Assembly: GCA_018340805.1 (NCBI GenBank)
Contig: JACMZG010001913.1
Coordinates: 37,039,985-37,103,984, forward strand
Direction: 5' to 3'
DNA: 64,000 nt
Source: Microvelia longipes
Taxonomy: Eukaryota; Arthropoda; Insecta; Hemiptera; Veliidae
Position 1 is the first letter of the stretch; each line of letters begins with the position of its first letter. The position numbers were made by a program, and so were the translations under genes. Positions 55,801 through 64,000 of this stretch are shown here, piece by piece. The notes beneath the pieces are model-generated. The model worked only from the letters and a program-made list of their open reading frames with translations. It did not search any database and had not been told where the DNA came from.

Positions 55801-58800
55801 ACTATATCGTATTTGAGTAACGATCGTGGTCTATTGTAACTCGTCTCTCTCAGCTATCGCTCTAATCCCCTAGAATTAGTTCAATAATACAATATAACGC
55901 GTTTTTATACACCTCGTGCCACCAAATGACTGCAAACAGCTCTATTTTTTCATCTGAATATGAAGATCTCACGTATATGGCCCTAATTCTATATTTTTAA
56001 TATAAATTACGTGATCATTTACTCACCAAAAATTAATAGGAAATATATGCTGAGTATAAAAATTAAACAGAAAAACTATTACGCTAGTGAACTATTTTAA
56101 TTTATACGTTTTAGTCGGATGTCCACTACATATCTTTGTAACCACAATGTGTATCCGAATATATTACATTTTCCTGAAACATTACTTTATAATATTTACA
56201 TTTATACCATACACCATTATATAAACTATTCATTTTCACATCCAAGTACTATGTACTCATTCAAACTGAACTCTTAGAGTTTGATCGTATAACAAACTAT
56301 ATAGAGTAGGCTTATAAAATATGATTAGATCTTTATAACATAGAGACTATATATAATAGATCGAGCGCATAGTGCATCGGGTATTCGTACACTCCGCATT
56401 TAGTGGCCGATGATAGACAATATTCTCTCTTGGGGCTACTGTTTATGGTTATGTAGAGACCTTATTGGAGCATATTCGCTACTTCCTGAAGAGTGAATAA
56501 GGGGGGTTGTTTAACGGTCTTGTATTATTTGATGGAACTAAATTCTTAATTCTCTCGTCTTAGTCCCGAAGTACACAGTTTTTGACGTTGAGTTGGAATG
56601 TGCTAGTGTGTTTAAGAGTCTACTTGCCTCACTATAAAGATGTTGATGAGGTATAATAGGTTTTCATTTCCTGTACTGAATTAGATTTCCTTTACTGTAT
56701 ATACTTAAGACGTGTATGGATCAGGCTTACATGTCTATCTTTTGCTCATTTACAATACAAATTTTCACTCTAATTTAACCATAGTAACATCAGCATGTGT
56801 ACAATATATTCGATGTAATCGAAAATATTCTCACTGTGTTACTTTTATCTATAAAGGACAAAGCAAGAGCAAGTTTCTTACATAATTATATAGTCAAGGA
56901 ATATAAAAATATCTTTTATTATAGTATCAGATTGGTACTACTACCTTATCAATTCCGACTAATAACGAGTTTTTCGTATACTGATTTTTACTTGTAAGGC
57001 ATGTAAGGATTTTTTATGGGTACATGATGTGTATTCTACTATTATTACTTAGAGAGCCCTATAAATATTATTAATAACTTTTGAAACTATGTCTCTCTCG
57101 AGGAAAAAGAGCCTATACGCTCACTTAGACAAGACTTTTATAGTTAGTTTTCTCTACAAATAGATATGCAAAAGATCAAGGCAGCTACAAATTCATGTTT
57201 CTATTCAAGACATCCTCATAATATATTAAAATTTAATCTATATCATTATATCGTCCTTAGATTATTAAATACATGCACTGTATAACTAAGGTAAAAGTTT
57301 CATACAATGTCTCGTTAGGGGATGTGGTACGTTGAAAAAACCAATTTGAATATTTACATTCGGATATAAATTAATCACTTTTGAAGGAGTTTTAATGACG
57401 TGTCAGCGAGAGCCCGCCTCGAATGATGCCCTGCAAGAGATGTGTATCATAAGGCAACTCCTCTCTATAATAGTTCAATATATGAGAAAGATAGAATAAT
57501 ATTGCTGTTATCTTATTTATATAAGCCACGATATTTTATTAAGCTAAGCCGTTTAAACATTTATAGGCCTTGTTAAAAGTATCTTAATACATCGCAAAAT
57601 AAGATGGCCATATAAACCTTTGTAAACATTTTGCTAGGAAAGCGAGAATTTTTAATTAAAATAGTCATACGCTTTAAGCGGATCACATCGGATAATCAGA
57701 TGAGGTCTATGTAATTCATCATAAAAATATATTATCTAGGTATAGTCATACGCTATGCTTACTTTACTTAAATCTTCGTTTTCAGTATCATATCATATTT
57801 TCTCAAAAGTTTCTTATTAGTTTGTAATAACTTTCGAAATTGATGAATTAGATGAGTTTTATAAACTATAAAGGAATTTACTATATACATTAATGAAAAT
57901 AAATATAGAATATATAGAATAAAAAAAATAAGATGTATTATTTATAGAAGAAGTTTTTAGAGTTGAAAAAATACCTCTAATTAGATGAAAAATATTTATA
58001 GCATACGATTTTGTAAACGTCTTTCTTCATATTTCATGTTTCTCGAGAGTATGAGATCAACGAGAAAATAACTTAGTTTTAAATTATGTTTTGATACAGA
58101 ATTATATTTTCCGAAGATATAGATCAAATAGAGTCAGTTATTTATCTGTTAAGTTAATTCTATATATCTATAAAAATATATAGACTTAATACAAGACTAT
58201 CTTAACGATACTTTATCTATACATATAAACACAACCCAGTGTATTCTTTTATATAACGGAGAGTAATTTACAACTAAACAGTTATATCGAGATTACTTTT
58301 GAGCAGAACTAAATAAATATAGACATAAAAATAACTTTACTAAAGTATAATCTACAGTTAAATATATAATTTATTTCTGAGGGTTTTTGTCATTTTGTTC
58401 TGTCGGAATTAATAGTTATTCTAGTTTCTGGATTGGGCATAGTGACAGGGGGAGTATGGGCCCGACCGGATACGCCCCCCCCGCCGGGGCAGGAGTATTG
58501 AGCTGAAATTGATATATTATAACGGTTGACTTTGCTAGCGTTTGATCAGAAAGAATACATAGAGTGTGGAATTAATTTGGGTACTTTAATAATTATTCTA
58601 TATATTCTCTCAAAAGAGCTAGTTATTAGTAAGTGAGTTTTTTTATATTTATTTACTTTGTGTTCCAAGCCTTACTATCTGACAGCTCCAATTTCAATTT
58701 AAAATCATACACAAAAGGAATACTCTAAAGATATTTTATATTATACGAGAATTTATCTCTGGATTTTCACACTTAAGTTTTGTCACAAAGGTGCAATATA

Positions 58801-61581
58801 AATAACAAACTTTTTTCTTTTAATATAACCTAAAAAATTACATTAATCATGAAATGCTGTCTGAGGATGAACTACCTGCAGTGGCCGACAATAAAAATCA
58901 CAGCAAATAACTGAAAGACTCGATTACTTCTTATTCCTTCTAGCGAGCATCCGTGTATATTACACACACCAGCAATTACGTCTTTCTCTTTTCAATATTT
59001 TTAATACGTGATATCGTTCTACTAACCATTACTATTTTCTGTAGGCATTATAAATAAAGTGTCTTGGCCACTCTCTCACAGGATAAGATCCTCCTGGCGT
59101 TGATACGCGCGGAACTTCACGCCCGTGAATATTATTTGTTATCATTGTGTTAGTTAAGATGCGGCTGTTTTTCCCTGTGTGGTGATCTATTCACACACTT
59201 AAAGCTGCCTATCTTGCTTGTCTTATGTACTCAGAGTGTACTGATGCCTATGTGCGTGTGTTTTCTCATGCGTTTTATAGATATACCGTCTATAGGCAGT
59301 TACTACAGCTCAATTGTTACTTATGCATAGCAGTTTGACCTTGTAGAAATGCCTATAATTCTAGTCTCTGTTATATGTGCTTTAGTCTGCTAAGGGACTA
59401 TCCTGAATCAGCAAAATATTAAGTCTATTATCCTCAATGGATGTTGTACAAAACTTATGGGCCTTTCTCACGATAATAGAAAATGTATTCACACATACGT
59501 TTTATATATTTATTTGACTAACATTTGATAATTAATAAGAGTTGTACTAAGATGTAATTATTCTCTACTGTATAAAATGTTTTTTTGATAGTGCAAATAA
59601 CTTTTAATATATAATTATGGGCTTATCCACCTTAGTTTAGTTGTATAAATTATGATACTACTTACTAAACTCATGAAAGTTTTATATCATAATATTTAAA
59701 TTAATATATGTTAATTATCATCTCACTGTGTATTGTAGTGAGTTTTAAAGTACTCTAAGCCTATATACATAACAGATATTATATGTAAATGGACTTTAAA
59801 ACTTCTCTGAGAATTATTTAGTCATAGTTCTCAGATTTCATGCACGAGGCTACTCTAGGTATTATTTATGAGTAAGGTAATAATATATATAAAGTTTCAC
59901 TCAATAACAAATTCTGACTGATACCATTTTTCCTTTCACTTAAGGACGCTGTGATGGGGAACGCGGATTAAAGCCTCTCTCCGGGTCCGAGGTTGCTCAA
60001 GTCATCTGGCCGCCTCGTGTGACTTATCCATGTAGGCGTCAAAGCGGAAGGTACTGTTAATATTACAAAGGTACATATTTTCACCCTAAATGAAAAACAC
60101 TGGGTATAGGCTAAATTTAGGGACTCACTCAACTGAGATAGTTGATATCAAGTTGGATTGATAAATTGTTTGAGCTTCTCAAATCGTGCTCTTGCCATGT
60201 AATTTAGAGGACTTTTTGTGTATGGCGTAAATTAGGTCGGAAAATATTTCACAGTTCCTTACAAGTATTGTTTCAGCTAATAACATGTGCTGATATACTA
60301 TATGTAGATATCACAGTGTGAAAATATAGTTAACCTTTCCGTATTGCTTGAAATAGAAGACGCTAATAGTAAATGAAGGAACCATAGTACTAGGACCAAT
60401 ATTCGATACGACAGAATTCTTCAGCGTGTGTGCGTGAGGTTATGATAAAATATACCTACACTTGAAATTAAAGGGAGTAAACACTATCTTAGGAACTGGT
60501 AAAAAGGACCAACGACGTGGCCTACTGGACGGTAGTACTACTACTACTACTAAGTAATATCTTGGTGAATTGACATCTTGACCGATCGATTAAATGTGAA
60601 AGCTTAGACAGAGCCGATAGGTGTTATTGCTAATAAATTTAGCATTATCTCGGTAATAACTGAAAAGGCAAGATTATATAATGGACAAACTAAATGTTGA
60701 TTGTAATATTGTATTTATTCATTGGCTACGTGTAACAAAATTACTCAAAGGAGTCAATGACAGGAATGTGTAATTATTAACATATTCATGGGATATTAAA
60801 TTATTACGAAAATGTATCAGGGTTCATGGCAACCGAAAAATATGGTATATTTATACAGAAAACTTCAGTTTATTGCATGAAATAAATTCAGGGGTCTATT
60901 GAACAACATGTGGAAGAAGTACATCGACGAATCTGTCCATAATTCAACATCGATCGTCTCACGCTATCAATATCCTCTTTTTTGCATGGGTATCCTTTTC
61001 CAGGGTCTGAATTAATTCAGTATAAATTAAGGATTGAATGAACTGTTTCATGATGTTATTTCTTAATGATAAAAAAATGACGAGGGATCATTATTTGTAA
61101 GCACGACATATGAAAGTCAATTTTTAATTATCCAAGTCAAAAGAAAATTTTAAAAGAGAAAATTTATTTTATTGATAAGTTATTTATAGATTTTAATTTA
61201 TAGACACTAAAGAATATCGAATGCATGTACAATATTTTTTAGCCGTTTTAGGTATTGTATACTAACGAGTCTCACTCTTAATAAAAAATATTTAAATCTT
61301 ATAAGATACTATAAAAAAATAAAATAGCCGTCCCCTTCACACTCTATCGATTTAAATGGTATAATCATTTTTAATCCCACTATCCTTTTGCGTTTATCTA
61401 AGATCAAAATGCTGCTTAAAAATTCTTTTAAAAGGTATATCGTACTACAATTAAAGCTTTAAACTACTAAATTGAAGTGATGACTCGTACATTATTCTAG
61501 TCCATATGGCTAAAGGCACGACTATGTGTATTATATAACTAACATGATAATAATAAGCGCTTGAACTGAGTTCAGTTCAGG
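52851..61581. other. AT-rich DNA, no gene seen
   Basis: No open frame over about 75 codons and no domain signal. A TA-rich tract lies at 52,912-52,950 and A-rich runs at 53,010-53,100. A short GC-rich patch is at about 58,430-58,500. Bases 60,445-60,557 match the repeat at 7.4-7.53 kb. From about 53.2 kb the texture seems to change, with fewer long homopolymers and more CTC/GAG words; this is an impression, not a measurement. Confidence 0.45.
60445..60557. repeat. Dispersed repeat with TAC microsatellite, copy 2
   Basis: Counterpart of 7395-7534: CACTTGAAATTAAA, ACACTATCTTAGG and the ACTACTACTACTACTA end. Confidence 0.65.
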
Positions 61582-61660
61582 CCAATGTTAATGACGTAAA
61601 CATATCACAAAGGAAGCATTATTATTAGATCAAATCCCTTAAAGCTACAAAACGTCCTGC
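61582..61660. repeat. Dispersed repeat, copy 2
   Basis: Counterpart of 52,769-52,850, with several small indels. Confidence 0.7.
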
Positions 61661-64000
61661 AATCTACATAGTAATATATTATAGATCAATAAACTTACAA
61701 TTTAAATAATCTAATTTTAAATTATTGAAATATATAATCTAAAACAATAAAATTTACTAAACATTTTAACAAGCTATACATATTGTATGTTATCACAAAT
61801 TGATCATATATATTATTTAATTATATATATATAATAGGCTTATAATATATATATATATTATCTATATATATATATTAGATTATTAATCTAAAAAATTTGT
61901 ATAAGAGTTTGTGTATCTGCATAGAAGTTATACTTAACACAAAAGTATTTTTGGTGCTATTTTTCGATATTAATAAATAGAAATCTTATTAATCTCTACA
62001 ATTGATATCGTAAGGCCAAAGTATTTTTAAAACAATCGTCTTGAATAACTAGACGTATAACGTAAAAGAACCGATTTTTTCCATTGTATTAAGTATACTT
62101 AAAATTCTAATTATATTAGAATAGAGATTCACGGAGAAAGGTGTGAAATTTTAAGAAAAGCTAACATATGAGGAAAGATTTGAGACCAACGATAAATGAT
62201 GAATTATCACATAATCAATATATAATAATAATAATTACTCCTTTCAAATAAGTATCTTCTTTTTTTATAAATATCAGAGATCATTTTGTGTCGTTTTGTA
62301 AAATATAAAGCTCACGCGAAGACCGGAATGATACGGTTACCCATAGGATGTGATACACTGAATACTATTAATCCAGTTTTAAGATGTTTTAAGGGCACGC
62401 ATAGCCCTAGCTATACAAATAACATGTAGTTTTCAGAAAAATTTTCTTGTGTGTAGAACGCTAACATTCGTTTGGGCTTCAGGGGCCAGAGAGTAAACTT
62501 AAGGTTATTAAAATCATTGTTTCGGCATTCCCGCACGCGTGCTTATTGTTTTGTTGTTTCGATATGTGAGTTAGAGTTTTTACCTGTCGTCTTATTTTTG
62601 TATGTTAAAACTCTTTTATGTATACAATACATCAGTCTATAGGTTTTGATATATCTGTATTGTTGTGCTGTCTGTTAAAACAATTCTACATAACGTTTTT
62701 AACCCGCAAAATGACTGGGCATATAATTTATAAAATACGTATTACTGGATGATTTGATGCATTAACTATCGTGATATTAGCGGATTTAAGAGATCACGTA
62801 TAAAAAAGATGATAAAAAAGATGTCAAGTTTAATAATTATCGTAGATTTTTCAAAATTTGCAATAATTCAGTCCAAACATAGTGACGGTATCCCTCATAA
62901 TTTATCTTACTAAATAAATACTACCCATGTTTAATCATATTTATCATAGTATCGTCAATGACTTGTGTTTGTATTCGGTTAAAAATTAAGGTACAGCACC
63001 TAATTTAGAAGCTGTATTATTAAATAGATGTACTTCATAGTGCACAGGAATACACTTATGATGGTTTTTTGATTGTAGACTCCTGCCTCGAATGAGTCGG
63101 ATGTGATATATTTATTACCAGTATTATTTATATTATATCACTGAGGTTATTATTTACTCTGTGAGCGTAGACGAGTATAGTTTAACGACTTGTATATTTC
63201 TGAGGACATTAGCGAGTCCGAAGTAGGGAGGATGAGTGCTATTAAGTCGATGTATGAGAGAAAAGATTCTCGATAGGTATATCTAACATTATTAGGACAT
63301 CATTATACTTCTAAGAGTTAACAATAAATTAACACTTTAATTATATATAATTTGACATAAGGGTTTATATAACTACTATAACTGATTCCTCTGAGACGCC
63401 TTAACGTTGTAATAAGCGTCACGTACTCAGTTTATTTGTTAGGGTGCTGTAAACTTTCTCAAATTCTATTATTCGAGTAGACGGTTTCACCGTTGCTAAA
63501 CAATCTATTTTCCTTTGCGTTACTGCTTAAGATAACCGTATAAATATCCTCATATATAAGTATTGGTATACGTCTAATTTGAATCGTATATAGCACTCTT
63601 AAAGCAGTTAACTCTTCAGCTCTAAATAAATTGTTCAGAGTCACTGCTCGTATATAAACTTTCTATTATAAGGATGCTCCATGCATTTGTATCAAGGAAA
63701 TATCCATGTGTATTGAATGAATAGCCTCTAAAATTTAAGGATGGTTCAAATACCGAACAATATGCCATCTATGCATATACTAAGATGAGAGTACACACAT
63801 ATTTATATTATTTCCAACTATTTAATCTTAGTATAACTAGTGAGATGCATATTTTAAAAGTATAGTTGATCATTGTACGAGATGGGAATATATATAATAA
63901 ACCTGGAAAACTACAAATAAGAAAGAAAAAATTGTTAAATCTCAAAAAATTTAAAATATATTAATAAATTCATAATAAGAAATATGATAAGATAATAAAA
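61661..64000. other. AT-rich DNA with a degenerate SINE-like tail
   Basis: No gene seen. A TA tract lies at about 61,810-61,880. Bases 63,196-63,255 resemble the tail of the element at 1.84-2.11 kb (GCGAGTCCGAAGTAG, GATGAG). Confidence 0.45.

Overview
The window is AT-rich eukaryotic DNA from an arthropod, most likely an insect. The inference rests on a Gypsy element with an errantivirus-type env gene, a BEL/Pao element, an R2-like retrotransposon and a Harbinger-like MITE, with no host gene, rRNA gene or intact tRNA recognisable. I cannot name the species. Almost everything I can support is mobile DNA or its remains. Many breaks are one- or two-base indels, often in homopolymers, in otherwise well conserved proteins, so part of the damage may be long-read assembly error rather than decay.

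Layout. 1-8.5 kb: AT-rich DNA with a SINE-like, strongly hairpinned element (about 1.84-2.11 kb), a minus-strand relic of an RTE-like reverse transcriptase (about 3.24-4.08 kb), a 528-bp Harbinger-type MITE (4914-5441, TTA duplication) inserted in an RNase H relic, TA/CA microsatellites, and a dispersed repeat near 7.64-8.19 kb. 8.69-11.96 kb: a broken R2-like non-LTR retrotransposon (C2H2 finger, RT with FADD, CCHC, restriction-like endonuclease). 12-18.7 kb: AT-rich spacer with a long TA tract and more copies of the dispersed repeat.

18,704-51,488 is one large nested complex of a Gypsy/errantivirus-like family. Both outer edges are exact LTR termini in minus orientation, flanked by CAAT on each side. 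Inside lie, in order: a deleted minus LTR; a plus-strand 3' UTR; a plus-strand copy A (LTR, tRNA-Leu-type primer site, gag, pol, env, 3' UTR, second LTR); a 1000-N gap; a plus-strand env end and 3' UTR from another copy; and a minus-strand copy B (env start, pol, gag, LTR). Copy A carries two later insertions: a 1590-bp non-autonomous DNA transposon with an 8-bp duplication (26,429-28,018), and a nearly complete BEL/Pao element (30,908-40,184) with 1.55-kb LTRs and a 5-bp ATATT duplication. Copy B serves as the empty site for the first; the env-3' UTR fragment after the gap serves for the second.

51.5-64 kb: AT-rich DNA without a recognisable gene, with degenerate copies of repeats also seen in the left part. 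The history reads as Gypsy amplification and rearrangement first, DNA transposon and BEL insertion later. The frames are broken in different places in copies A and B, so the family probably had intact gag, pol and env not long ago.
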